A stretch of 64,000 nucleotides of DNA from Pigmentiphaga daeguensis (GTDB taxonomy: Bacteria; Pseudomonadota; Gammaproteobacteria; Burkholderiales; Burkholderiaceae_B), in contig NZ_BAAAEN010000025.1 in NCBI RefSeq assembly GCF_039523035.1, forward strand, positions 22,704-86,703. The letters are read 5' to 3'. A model generated the notes under the pieces. That model did no database searches. It was not told the DNA's origin and saw only the letters and a program-made list of their open reading frames with translations. Made by a program: the position numbers and the translations under genes. Every line of letters starts with the position of its first letter. Position 1 is the stretch's first letter. Below, piece by piece: positions 1-7,276 of this stretch.

Positions 1-42
1 CGCCCCCTTGAGGGGGCGCCCGTCAGGGCGTAGGGGGTGGGC
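1..42. repeat. Dispersed GC-rich intergenic repeat, copy 1
   Basis: A palindromic GC-rich stretch (CCCCC TTGA GGGGG, then GCGCCCG TCA GGGCGT, then AGGGGGTGGG). Its right part matches the reverse complement of 58885-58910 almost base for base, and its plan also matches 49086-49121. All three copies are intergenic. It may be cut off by the window edge. Confidence 0.55.
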
Positions 43-70
43 ACTTATTGTCATGGAGTAGTAGTTCATT

Positions 71-1075
71 ATGTTTAAGACTAGCACTCGCCTGGCTGCC
101 GGCGCGCTGTTCGCGGCGGTCGCCACGGCTTCTTTCGCCCAGGCTCCCGCGGCCGACGACGCTGCCGCCAAGGCCTCGCTCAAGCACGGCCAGTTCCGCA
201 TCATCGCCCCGTTCCCGCCGGGCGGCCCCGTCGACGTGCTGGCCCGCCTGCTGGGCACCGGCCTGCAGAATGAATACGGCCAGAGCGCCGTCGTGGACAA
301 CCGTCCCGGCGCCAACGGCAACATCGGCATCGACGCCGTCAAGCGCGCCGCCGGCGACGGCCACACGCTGCTGGTCGTGCCGGCCGGCAACATGACCATC
401 AACCCGACGCTGATGGCCAACCTGCCCTACAACGTGGACAAGGACTTCACCGCGGTTGCGATGATGGCCAAGGCGCCCAACGTGGTCGCCGTGTTCCCCT
501 CGGTTCCCGCCAAGAACATCCAGGAACTGATCGCGCTGACCAAGTCCAAGCCCGGCACCATGGCCTACGGCTCGCCCGGCGTGGGCAGCGGCCTGCACCT
601 GGCCGGCGAACTGTTCAAGGAAGCCACCGGCGCCGACCTGCTGCACGTTCCGTACAAGGGCACGACCCAGGCGCTGAACGACGCGCTGGGCGGCCAGATC
701 CAGGTCATCTTCGGCGCGCTGCCGACCCTGATGCCCCAGATCAAGTCCGGCAAGCTGCGCGCGCTGGCCCTGACCGGCTCCGAGCGTTCGCCCATCATGC
801 CCGAGATCCCCACCCTGGCCGAGACCGGCGTGAAGGGCGTGAACGTGGTGTCGTGGTATGGCCTGTACGTGCCCAGCTCGACGCCGGCCAACATCTCGGG
901 CCAGCTCGCGCGCGACGTGACCAAGATCCTGAACGAGCCCGCCACGCTGGAGACGTTGAAGGCCCAGGGCCTGGAGCTGTCGCCGCTGCGCCTGGAAGCC
1001 TTCCGCAAGTTCCAGGCCGACGAGACCAAGACCTGGGAAAAGGTGATCAAGTCGCAAGGCATCACCGCCGGCTGA
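71..1075 (+). CDS. Bug/TctC-family periplasmic solute-binding protein
   Basis: 334 residues, normal for the family. Residues 1-23 are a Sec signal peptide ending in an AxA-type site (SFA/QA). The family marks follow: PFPPGGPVDVLAR (ligand-loop region), DNRPGANGNIG, and VPYKG near the middle. Bug proteins bind carboxylates or amides in the periplasm, often for tripartite TctAB transporters, but no TctA or TctB gene lies in this window, so the ligand and partner are unknown. The SD GGAGTAG lies just upstream of the ATG. The gene stands alone, and a strong intrinsic terminator follows inside the convergent citrate-synthase gene. Confidence 0.93.
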   Translation: MFKTSTRLAAGALFAAVATASFAQAPAADDAAAKASLKHGQFRIIAPFPPGGPVDVLARLLGTGLQNEYGQSAVVDNRPGANGNIGIDAVKRAAGDGHTLLVVPAGNMTINPTLMANLPYNVDKDFTAVAMMAKAPNVVAVFPSVPAKNIQELIALTKSKPGTMAYGSPGVGSGLHLAGELFKEATGADLLHVPYKGTTQALNDALGGQIQVIFGALPTLMPQIKSGKLRALALTGSERSPIMPEIPTLAETGVKGVNVVSWYGLYVPSSTPANISGQLARDVTKILNEPATLETLKAQGLELSPLRLEAFRKFQADETKTWEKVIKSQGITAG

Positions 1076-2327
1076 CGAGCGCTTCGGGGCTTGCGCCCCG
1101 CGCATGCATCACCGACGACCCCTCGCCCCGGCGAGGGGTTTTGTTTTTGCGCCGCGGCCCGGCGTGGCCCGCTTCGGGCGGGGGTCCGACATAGCGGGCC
1201 CGCGGCCGGATCAGGTGGCCGGAGCCGGCCTGCTCCAGCGCGTGGGCCAGCCATCCCACGCAACGTCCCATGGCGAACAGCGCCAGGGGCGCGTGCGGCG
1301 GCAGGTCGTGCACGTCGGCCAGCACCGCCAGCGCGAAATCGATATTGGGCGATTCGCCCACCAGCCGCTCGACCTGGCGCGCAAGATGCCTGTAGGCGGC
1401 CGGCACGGCCAGGCTATCGAGCAGCGCGGCCGCGCGGGGATCGCCTTCGGGATACAGCGGATGCCCGAAGGCCGGGAATCCCTGTCCCAGCCGCAGTCGC
1501 TCGCGCACCTCGGCCTCCATGTCGGCGCCGGCCGCCGCATCCATCCACGCCTTCAGGGCCATGGGCGCGCGGCCATGCAAGGGGCCGGTCAGGGTGGCTA
1601 GTCCAGACAGCACGCCCGCCGCCAGGCTCGCGCCGGTCGAGATCGCGACGCGCGCGGCGAAGGTGGAAGCATTGAGTTCATGGTCCGCCATCAGGCACAG
1701 CGCCTGGCGGATGGCGGGCTCGGCGCGCGGCCGCTCCCACGCGGCGGCCACCTGCTCGCTGATGGTGCCGCCCGCGCGCAGTACCCGCGTGCCGAACATC
1801 GCCCCGGCCAGCGTTGCCAGCACGGCCCGCGCCTCGTCCTTCAAGGCCGCGGCCGCCCGGCCATGCGTAGGCAGGTCGGCGGCGGCGCGCGTGGCCATGG
1901 CAACCAGCCCCAGGTGCACGGCGCCGGCTTCGTCCCGTGCCGGCGCCGCGCGCGCACGCGTTCCGGCCATGCCAGGCGCCGCATCGGCGTCCCACAGCAG
2001 CCTGGCCACGTCTTCGAGCTGGCTGCCCCGCGCAAGCTCGACGGCGTCCAGGCCGCGGTACCACAACCGGCCATCCTGGACGGTGGAAACGGCGGAGGGC
2101 AGCACCGGCGCTCCCCATTCAAGCGTCTCGCCCGCGATGGCTTGCGCATTGCGCTGGCCACGCGGCCGCCCCGCCATGCGCACCACGTCGTCGCGATGAT
2201 AGAGGCTGCGGCGCGGGTCCTTGCCGTCGCGCTTGCAGCGGACCTTGCCCCGGCTGACATAGGCATACAGCGTCTGCGCGCGCACCCCGGTCAGTTCGAT
2301 CGCTTCCTGCGCCGTCATCCAGGCCAT
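1062..2327 (-). CDS. Citrate synthase-family protein with N-terminal helix-turn-helix domain
   Basis: 421 residues. Residues about 1-55 look like a MerR/excisionase-type HTH (TAQEAIELTGVRAQTLYAYV, then a wing with HRDDVVRM). The rest is citrate synthase fold. The three catalytic positions are recognisable: His in GPLHGRAP, His in FGHPLYPEGDPR and Asp in NIDFAL. The natural end of the fold is RARYVGPP. About 36 further residues are read through the terminator of the convergent Bug gene, and the last 14 bp overlap that gene. Such HTH fusions may couple enzyme and regulator, but whether it makes citrate, methylcitrate or another product cannot be told. It is divergent from a second citrate-synthase gene. 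Confidence 0.85.
   Translation of the reverse strand: MAWMTAQEAIELTGVRAQTLYAYVSRGKVRCKRDGKDPRRSLYHRDDVVRMAGRPRGQRNAQAIAGETLEWGAPVLPSAVSTVQDGRLWYRGLDAVELARGSQLEDVARLLWDADAAPGMAGTRARAAPARDEAGAVHLGLVAMATRAAADLPTHGRAAAALKDEARAVLATLAGAMFGTRVLRAGGTISEQVAAAWERPRAEPAIRQALCLMADHELNASTFAARVAISTGASLAAGVLSGLATLTGPLHGRAPMALKAWMDAAAGADMEAEVRERLRLGQGFPAFGHPLYPEGDPRAAALLDSLAVPAAYRHLARQVERLVGESPNIDFALAVLADVHDLPPHAPLALFAMGRCVGWLAHALEQAGSGHLIRPRARYVGPPPEAGHAGPRRKNKTPRRGEGSSVMHARGASPEALVSRR
1119..1147 (+). terminator. Rho-independent terminator of the first Bug gene
   Basis: CCCCTCGCC pairs with GGCGAGGGG (1119-1127 with 1130-1138; in practice about 8 bp with a 4-nt loop), followed by TTTTGTTTTT. It lies 44 bp after the Bug stop codon. 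On the other strand it is coding sequence for the C-terminal tail of the convergent gene. Confidence 0.88.
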
Positions 2328-2339
2328 GGCTTGCCTTTA

Positions 2340-2371
2340 TATTGACAAAATAAATCAAGATTGACGTCAAT
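2340..2371. promoter_or_regulatory. Palindromic operator in the divergent citrate-synthase promoter region
   Basis: The 83-bp gap between the two divergent citrate-synthase genes is strikingly AT-rich. It holds a perfect 12-bp palindrome ATTGACGTCAAT (2360-2371) and an extra half-site TATTGAC (2340-2346). It is a natural target for the HTH domain of the neighbouring fusion protein, which is inference only. Confidence 0.5.
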
Positions 2372-2410
2372 ACTATTGCATACCAACATCCAGCCAGCAA
2401 CAAGGAGAGC

Positions 2411-3502
2411 ATGATGACGATTGGTCTGGATGATGTGATTGCGGCGGAAACGGTGCTGTCGGACGTGGACGGCCTACAGGGCAGGCTGGTCATGCGGGGC
2501 CGCTCGCTGGACGACCTTGCCGGGCACGCCGACTATGAGGCGGTGATGGCGCTGCTGTTCGACGGATTCTTCGAGCGCGCCCCGGCCTCGTGGCAGGCGG
2601 CGCTGGGCGCGGCGCGCCGGGAAGTGTTCGAACATCTGTCCTTCGCCGATCCGGCGTTGGTCGCTCAGGAGCCCATCGACGCGATGCGCGCCCTGACCGC
2701 CAGGATCGCCGATGGCGACGGACCCGCGACCGCGCTGCGGCTGGTGGCGGCGCCGGCGGTGTTCACGGCCGGCCTGGTCCGGCTGCGCAAGGGCCTGCGT
2801 CCCATTCCTCCGGATGCCAGCCTCGGCCACGCCGCCGACATCCTGCGCATGGCCGGACTTCCCGCGGAGCCTCTGCAGGCCCGCGCGCTGGACACGTACC
2901 TGGTCACCGTGGCCGATCATGGCCTGAACGCATCCACGTTCGCGAGCCGGGTCGTCGCATCCACCCGCGCCGGGCTGGTGTCGTCGGTGCTGGCGGCCAT
3001 CAGCGCCCTGAAGGGCCCCTTGCACGGCGGCGCGCCCGGACCCGTGCTGGACATGCTCGATGCCATCGAACGAGCGGACCATGCGCGCGCATGGCTGGAG
3101 GCCGCGCTGGACCGCGGGGACAGGCTGATGGGCTTCGGACACCGGGTCTATCGGGTCCGCGATCCGCGCGCCGACGCGCTCAAGTCCGCCTTGGGCCCGC
3201 TGCTCCAGGACGGCCGCGCCGACCGCGAACGCGCCGCGCTCGCGCAGGCGATCGAAGCGGCGGCCCTGGATACGCTGCGCCGGCGCAAGCCAGGCCGGAC
3301 CCTGGAGACGAACGTGGAGTTCTACACCGCGCTGCTCCTGGATGCGCTGGGATTCCAACGCGACACCTTCACCTGCGTCTTCGCGATGGGACGCGTCGCC
3401 GGATGGATCGCGCATGCGCGCGAGCAGGCCTCGACGGGACGCTTGATCCGCCCGCAGTCCCGCTACGTGGGCCCGCCGGTAGGCGAGGCGCAAGAACGCT
3501 GA
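2411..3502 (+). CDS. Citrate/2-methylcitrate synthase family protein
   Basis: 363 residues with no HTH, covering the short bacterial citrate-synthase fold. The two catalytic histidines are present (GPLHGGAP and FGHRVYRVRDPR). The usual NVDF aspartate is Glu (TNVEFY), a substitution I believe occurs in a subset of family members. The AAGGAG at 2402-2407 is 3 nt from the first ATG and 6 nt from the second ATG at 2414, so translation may begin at 2414. It is divergent from the HTH-fused paralogue, with which it probably shares regulation and perhaps substrate or a mixed oligomer. The true acyl-CoA substrate is not visible. Confidence 0.87.
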   Translation: MMTIGLDDVIAAETVLSDVDGLQGRLVMRGRSLDDLAGHADYEAVMALLFDGFFERAPASWQAALGAARREVFEHLSFADPALVAQEPIDAMRALTARIADGDGPATALRLVAAPAVFTAGLVRLRKGLRPIPPDASLGHAADILRMAGLPAEPLQARALDTYLVTVADHGLNASTFASRVVASTRAGLVSSVLAAISALKGPLHGGAPGPVLDMLDAIERADHARAWLEAALDRGDRLMGFGHRVYRVRDPRADALKSALGPLLQDGRADRERAALAQAIEAAALDTLRRRKPGRTLETNVEFYTALLLDALGFQRDTFTCVFAMGRVAGWIAHAREQASTGRLIRPQSRYVGPPVGEAQER

Positions 3503-3572
3503 CGCATGGACCTCGCGGCTCCTCGTCTCGCGCATCCTGGTGGGTTGGGGTAGACTCGGCCATTTTGCCCAG

Positions 3573-3590
3573 CCGTTCCGCAAGGAACGG
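3573..3590 (+). ncRNA. Leader hairpin with GCAA tetraloop upstream of the polyamine gene
   Basis: CCGTTCC-GCAA-GGAACGG gives a perfect 7-bp stem closed by a GNRA tetraloop, in the 184-bp leader of the speD-speE fusion gene. No U-tract follows, so it does not look like a terminator. It may be part of a structured leader. Confidence 0.35.
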
Positions 3591-3604
3591 GCCGTTGTCA
3601 CTCG

Positions 3605-3629
3605 AATCGGAGGCCATTGGTCTTCCGGG
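3605..3629. repeat. Diverged copy of the 50137-50162 palindrome
   Basis: Aligned without gaps to 50141-50165, 20 of 25 bases match by eye, including ATCGG, GGCCA and TCCGGG. Both copies lie in intergenic DNA shortly upstream of a gene. Confidence 0.35.
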
Positions 3630-3647
3630 CTTTCGTTGTGCCCATCC

Positions 3648-3676
3648 CCTTGGTCGCAAGACTCTTTTCCAAGGAG
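3648..3676 (+). promoter_or_regulatory. Possible Shine-Dalgarno-sequestering hairpin of speD-speE
   Basis: CCTTGG (3648-3653) can pair with CCAAGG (3669-3674) across a 15-nt loop. This would bury most of the SD AAGGAG (3671-3676) that serves the ATG at 3687. It suggests translational control, but a 6-bp stem could also arise by chance. Confidence 0.35.
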
Positions 3677-3686
3677 CATCGACACC

Positions 3687-4925
3687 ATGCAAGGCCTGCA
3701 CCTTACCGCAGATCTTTATCACTGCGCCTGCGAGTCCGCCCTGATGACGGACGCCGACACGCTGGCGCGCCTTTGCCGCCGCCACACGCTCGAAGCCGGC
3801 CTTACGCTGGTCGACGAAAAGTGGCACACCTTCCCCGACTTCCAGGGCCAGCCCGGCGGCGTGACGGGCATGCTGCTGCTGGCCGAATCGCACCTGGCCG
3901 TCCATACCTGGCCGGAACGAAACGGCGTGACGCTGGACGTCTATGTCTGCAACTTCCAGGAAGACAATTCGCGCAAGGCCGAGGCCCTCATGAAGGCCAT
4001 CGTGGAAGCCTTCCGGCCGAGCGACATGCAGCGCCAGCATCTGAACCGCGGCGACGTCGACGGGCCCGCGGACGCGGGCGAACTGGTGCTCGAGGACGTG
4101 GCCGGCCAGGCGTATTTCGGCTTCCGGTTCGAGCGCCGCATCCTCAACCGTCAGACCGCGTACCAAAGACTGGAACTGCTGGAGTCGGCAACGCTGGGCC
4201 GCACGCTGCGACTGGACGGACGCTACATGACGTCCGAGGCCGAGGAATTCTTCTATCACGAAGCCCTGGTGCATCCGGCCGCCACGGCGCATCCCGCGCC
4301 CCGGAACGCCCTGATCATAGGCGGAGGCGACGGCGGCGCGCTGGAGGAATTGCTCAAGCACCGCGGCATCGAACGCGTCACGCTGGTCGACCTGGACGGC
4401 GAGGTCATCGACGCGGCACGCCGCTACCTCGAGAAGATCCATCGGGGCGCCCTGGACGATCCACGCGCCACGGTGCTGGTCGAGGACGGCGTTGCCTTTC
4501 TCGCACGCACGTCCGACCGCTACGACCTGATCCTGCTGGACCTGACCGATCCGGACACGCCGGCCGGCCCGCTCTACACGCCCGGATTCTTCCGCCGCTG
4601 CAAGCACGCCCTCGCGCCCGGGGGGGCGCTGGTGCTGCACATGGGCTCGCCCTTCCACCAGCCGGAGCAGGTTCGCGAGCTTTGCGGCACGCTGCGCGGC
4701 CAGTTCGCGCACGTGCGGCCCTACGGCGTGCACATCCCGTTGTACGGCACGTACTGGGGCCTGGCGGTGGCGTCGGATGCGCTGGACCCGGACACGGTGC
4801 CGGGCGAGACGATCCACGCCCGCCTGGAGGAACGCCGGATCGGCGACCTGGAGTACTACAACGCGCGGGTGCACGGCGCGCTGTTCGCGCTGCCGAACTT
4901 CTACCGCCGGCTTACCGCGAACTGA
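3687..4925 (+). CDS. Fused S-adenosylmethionine decarboxylase / polyamine aminopropyltransferase
   Basis: 412 residues. Residues 1-115 are a bacterial class-1b AdoMet decarboxylase: the self-cleavage serine is S68 (AESH), with H73 and C88 at +5 and +20, the spacing known from the Thermotoga enzyme. Residues about 130-410 are a spermidine-synthase domain with GGGDGG (212-217), VDLDGE (235-240) and the catalytic loop LDLTDPD. The fusion would make decarboxylated SAM and use it to transfer aminopropyl groups in one polypeptide. The open frame runs upstream to 3540, but the SD AAGGAG and the start of homology place the ATG at 3687. The amine acceptor is not predictable from motifs alone. Confidence 0.92.
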   Translation: MQGLHLTADLYHCACESALMTDADTLARLCRRHTLEAGLTLVDEKWHTFPDFQGQPGGVTGMLLLAESHLAVHTWPERNGVTLDVYVCNFQEDNSRKAEALMKAIVEAFRPSDMQRQHLNRGDVDGPADAGELVLEDVAGQAYFGFRFERRILNRQTAYQRLELLESATLGRTLRLDGRYMTSEAEEFFYHEALVHPAATAHPAPRNALIIGGGDGGALEELLKHRGIERVTLVDLDGEVIDAARRYLEKIHRGALDDPRATVLVEDGVAFLARTSDRYDLILLDLTDPDTPAGPLYTPGFFRRCKHALAPGGALVLHMGSPFHQPEQVRELCGTLRGQFAHVRPYGVHIPLYGTYWGLAVASDALDPDTVPGETIHARLEERRIGDLEYYNARVHGALFALPNFYRRLTAN

Positions 4926-4943
4926 GCCGCGCGCTGGCGCCCG

Positions 4944-5918
4944 TCATTGCTTGACCCACCCCGAGGCGGCAATGATGGGCTCCCATTGCTCCAGCTCCGC
5001 CGCAATGCGCTGCCGCAAGGCCGACGGCGAGCCCGGCCGGGGATCGAACACCACCGCCGCCATGCGCTCGCGCACCTTGGGCACGTCCAGAGCCTTGTTC
5101 AACGCGGCGTTGTACCGGGCGATCAGCGGTTGCGGCGTTCCGGCCGGCGCGAACAGGCCGACCCAGAAATCCAGCCGCAGCGGATAGCCCGACTCGGCGG
5201 CCGTGGGGATCTCGGACAGCAGCCCGGAGCGGCGCTCGCCCGTCACGGCGATCACGCGCAGCTTGCCGGCGCGATGGAACTCCAGGAAATCGCCCAGCGC
5301 CGTGATGCCCGCCGCGATGTGCCCGCCGGCCAGGTCCTGGACCATGGGCACCGAACCGCGATAGGGCACCGCGGACAGCGGCAGTTTCTGCGACCTCGCC
5401 AGCGCGTCCAGCTGGAATTGCGGCTTGCTGCCAGGCGCGGACACGCCCACGCCGCCCGACGCCGGATGGGCCTGCACGTAGCGCATCAGGCCGGGCAAGT
5501 CCTTGATGCCGCTGGCCTGGCTGACGGCCAGCGCGCCCGCGTAGTCGGCCACCATGCCGACCGGCGCGAAATCCGTCCGGCTGTCGAAGCCGGGCCTGGC
5601 CACGGTCAGTGGCACGATGACGGCGGTGTGGTCGGGCGCGACCATCAGCGTGCGGCCATCCGGCGCGGCACGCTTGAGCGCCTGGGCCGCCAGTTGTCCG
5701 CCGGCGCCGGCCAGGGTCTCGACCACCACGGGCACTCCCAGGTCGCCCTGCATCTGCTCGGCCACCAGCCGCGCGACCACGTCTATGGTGCCACCGGCGG
5801 GAAAGCCGACCAGTATCCTGATCGGCCCCGGCACCTCGGGGCCGGCGGCCGCGACGGCGCAAGGCAGCGCCAGCAGGGTCGTGGCAAGCAGGTGACGCAA
5901 TGCGCGCAGCGATTTCAT
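4944..5918 (-). CDS. Bug-family solute-binding protein
   Basis: 324 residues with signal peptide 1-24 (ending VAAAG). It has GFPAGGTIDVVARLV, ETLAGAGGQL (where most paralogues read DNRPGAGG) and VPYRGSVP. Its ATG overlaps the stop of the upstream CnbZ-like gene by 4 bp (ATGA), so the two are translationally coupled. Co-transcription with a muconate-deaminase-like protein and a MarR regulator suggests an aromatic acid or ring-cleavage product as ligand; this is inference. The end is convergent with speD-speE, 18 bp apart. Confidence 0.92.
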   Translation of the reverse strand: MKSLRALRHLLATTLLALPCAVAAAGPEVPGPIRILVGFPAGGTIDVVARLVAEQMQGDLGVPVVVETLAGAGGQLAAQALKRAAPDGRTLMVAPDHTAVIVPLTVARPGFDSRTDFAPVGMVADYAGALAVSQASGIKDLPGLMRYVQAHPASGGVGVSAPGSKPQFQLDALARSQKLPLSAVPYRGSVPMVQDLAGGHIAAGITALGDFLEFHRAGKLRVIAVTGERRSGLLSEIPTAAESGYPLRLDFWVGLFAPAGTPQPLIARYNAALNKALDVPKVRERMAAVVFDPRPGSPSALRQRIAAELEQWEPIIAASGWVKQ

Positions 5919-6685
5919 GAGGCACTCCGGGTGGATGACAGCAGCACCTGGCGCGACACGCGCCGGGCATCGACTTCTATCTCGATGTCGCGCACCGGCG
6001 GCCGTACCCAGTGCCATTCCAGCCCGCCCGCCAGCAGGCCGCGGCGCGCGAACTCCGACGCGATGGCCGGATACAGGTCATGGACGGTGTACAGGTTCAT
6101 GCCCGTGACATCGGGCGCCGACACCCCCAGCGCGTCGAAGCGCGATTGCAGGTCGCCCAGCGCGAAGCGCAGCTTGTCGAGCAACGCGTCGGGCGAGGTT
6201 TCCCCCAGCCGCACGATGCTTGCGCGGTAGTTGGGCCGGTCCGGGCATTCGGCCGCGCCCGAGGTCACGAAGTCGGGCGGACCCTCCGTTTGCGCGGGCA
6301 CGGTATAGCTGAACGCGTAGAAACCCGGTTCGGCGGGCGCGTCGGCCTCCGGGATCAGGTTGCAGCGCGCGACGGGATTGGCCTCGTCCTTGAAAAGCCC
6401 CCATTCGGCCAGCGGCTGCACGTAGCGGCGGTTGAAAGCGATGAACTCGGGCTCGCTCATGGGCGCGGGCGAGCGCAGCTCGCAGGCGCACAGGGCGGTC
6501 AGCGGCCGGCCCACGGCGGCCAGGTGGTCGCGGATGCGGGCGAAGCCCTCGGCCAGCGGCACCGGCCGGGCAAAGCGCGCGCGCTCGATGACATGGCCCG
6601 CGTCGGCGATGACGGCGGCGCTGTACTGGAATCCCCCTGGCAGGTAGCGGTAGTTGCCGGGAGCGAATGCAATGAGTTCCGCCAT
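5915..6685 (-). CDS. CnbZ-like protein (2-aminomuconate-type deaminase family)
   Basis: 256 residues, soluble, no signal peptide or membrane segment. The text (FAPGNYRYLPGGFQYSAAV, CACELRSPAP, YTVHDLYP, WHWVRPPV) resembles from memory the family named after CnbZ, 2-amino-5-chloromuconate deaminase of nitrobenzene degraders. That link is by recollection of sequence style, not by search. The ATG at 6685 is chosen because homology begins there; the longer open frame to 7246 runs antisense-like through the marR region. It sits between marR and a Bug gene in one leftward unit. Confidence 0.6.
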   Translation of the reverse strand: MAELIAFAPGNYRYLPGGFQYSAAVIADAGHVIERARFARPVPLAEGFARIRDHLAAVGRPLTALCACELRSPAPMSEPEFIAFNRRYVQPLAEWGLFKDEANPVARCNLIPEADAPAEPGFYAFSYTVPAQTEGPPDFVTSGAAECPDRPNYRASIVRLGETSPDALLDKLRFALGDLQSRFDALGVSAPDVTGMNLYTVHDLYPAIASEFARRGLLAGGLEWHWVRPPVRDIEIEVDARRVSRQVLLSSTRSAS

Positions 6686-6780
6686 GGATGCGAGCCCTTC
6701 GTCGAAGACATGCGATGCCGCATTTAATACGAATACGTAGTTTCTTGCGATCAGGAAAATCCCGGAAACGTCGGCGGCTG

Positions 6781-7215
6781 CTAGTCGTCGAAACCCAGCA
6801 TCTTGCGCAGCAGGGCGGTAAGCTGTTCGCGTTCGTCCTTGTCCAGCCGCTGGGCCAGCCGGGCCTGGTACCGGGGCGCGACAGCGACCGAAGCCGCCAT
6901 GACCTCGCGGCCGGTTTCCGTCAGGTCCAGGCAGAAGGTTCGCCGGTCGGTTTCCGAGCGGCGGCGGACCAGGTAGCCTTTGGCGGCGGTGCGCGCCACG
7001 AGATCGCTGCACGTGTTCAAGTCCAGCCCGATGGCCTGCGCGACCTGGCTTTGCGAGGCGCCGGGCATCTGGTGGACGGCCACCAGCAGCGCCATCTGGC
7101 GTGACGTCGCGCCCTCGTCGGACATGCTGGCGAACAGCGCCTCGGCCTCGAAATGGGCGCGGCGCAGCAGATGGGGGAGATGGCGGCGCAGGTCGAAATG
7201 CTTGGGGGATTTCAG
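6781..7215 (-). CDS. MarR-family regulator starting at a CTG codon
   Basis: From the first ATG (7125) the protein has only 114 residues and lacks helix 1 of the MarR fold. The same frame continues upstream without a stop to CTG at 7213-7215, which has a consensus GGAGG (7222-7226) exactly 6 nt before it. That start gives 144 residues, typical for MarR, with N-terminus KSPKHFDLRRHLPHLLRR. The winged helix includes SQVAQAIGLDLNTCSDLVARTAAKGYLVRRR and the wing arginine TDRR. It probably controls the downstream CnbZ-like and Bug genes; inducers are commonly aromatic acids. Confidence 0.85.
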   Translation of the reverse strand: MKSPKHFDLRRHLPHLLRRAHFEAEALFASMSDEGATSRQMALLVAVHQMPGASQSQVAQAIGLDLNTCSDLVARTAAKGYLVRRRSETDRRTFCLDLTETGREVMAASVAVAPRYQARLAQRLDKDEREQLTALLRKMLGFDD

Positions 7216-7276
7216 GGCGGGCCTCCGGGTGGCAATGCGCAGGCATTGTAGAGGACGGGTCCGGGCGTTCGCGCCG

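Noticed and set aside
5915..7246. A 443-codon CnbZ-like protein
   Set aside because: The first 187 residues are Arg/Pro-rich shadow of the marR gene in another frame; homology starts at the ATG at 6685.
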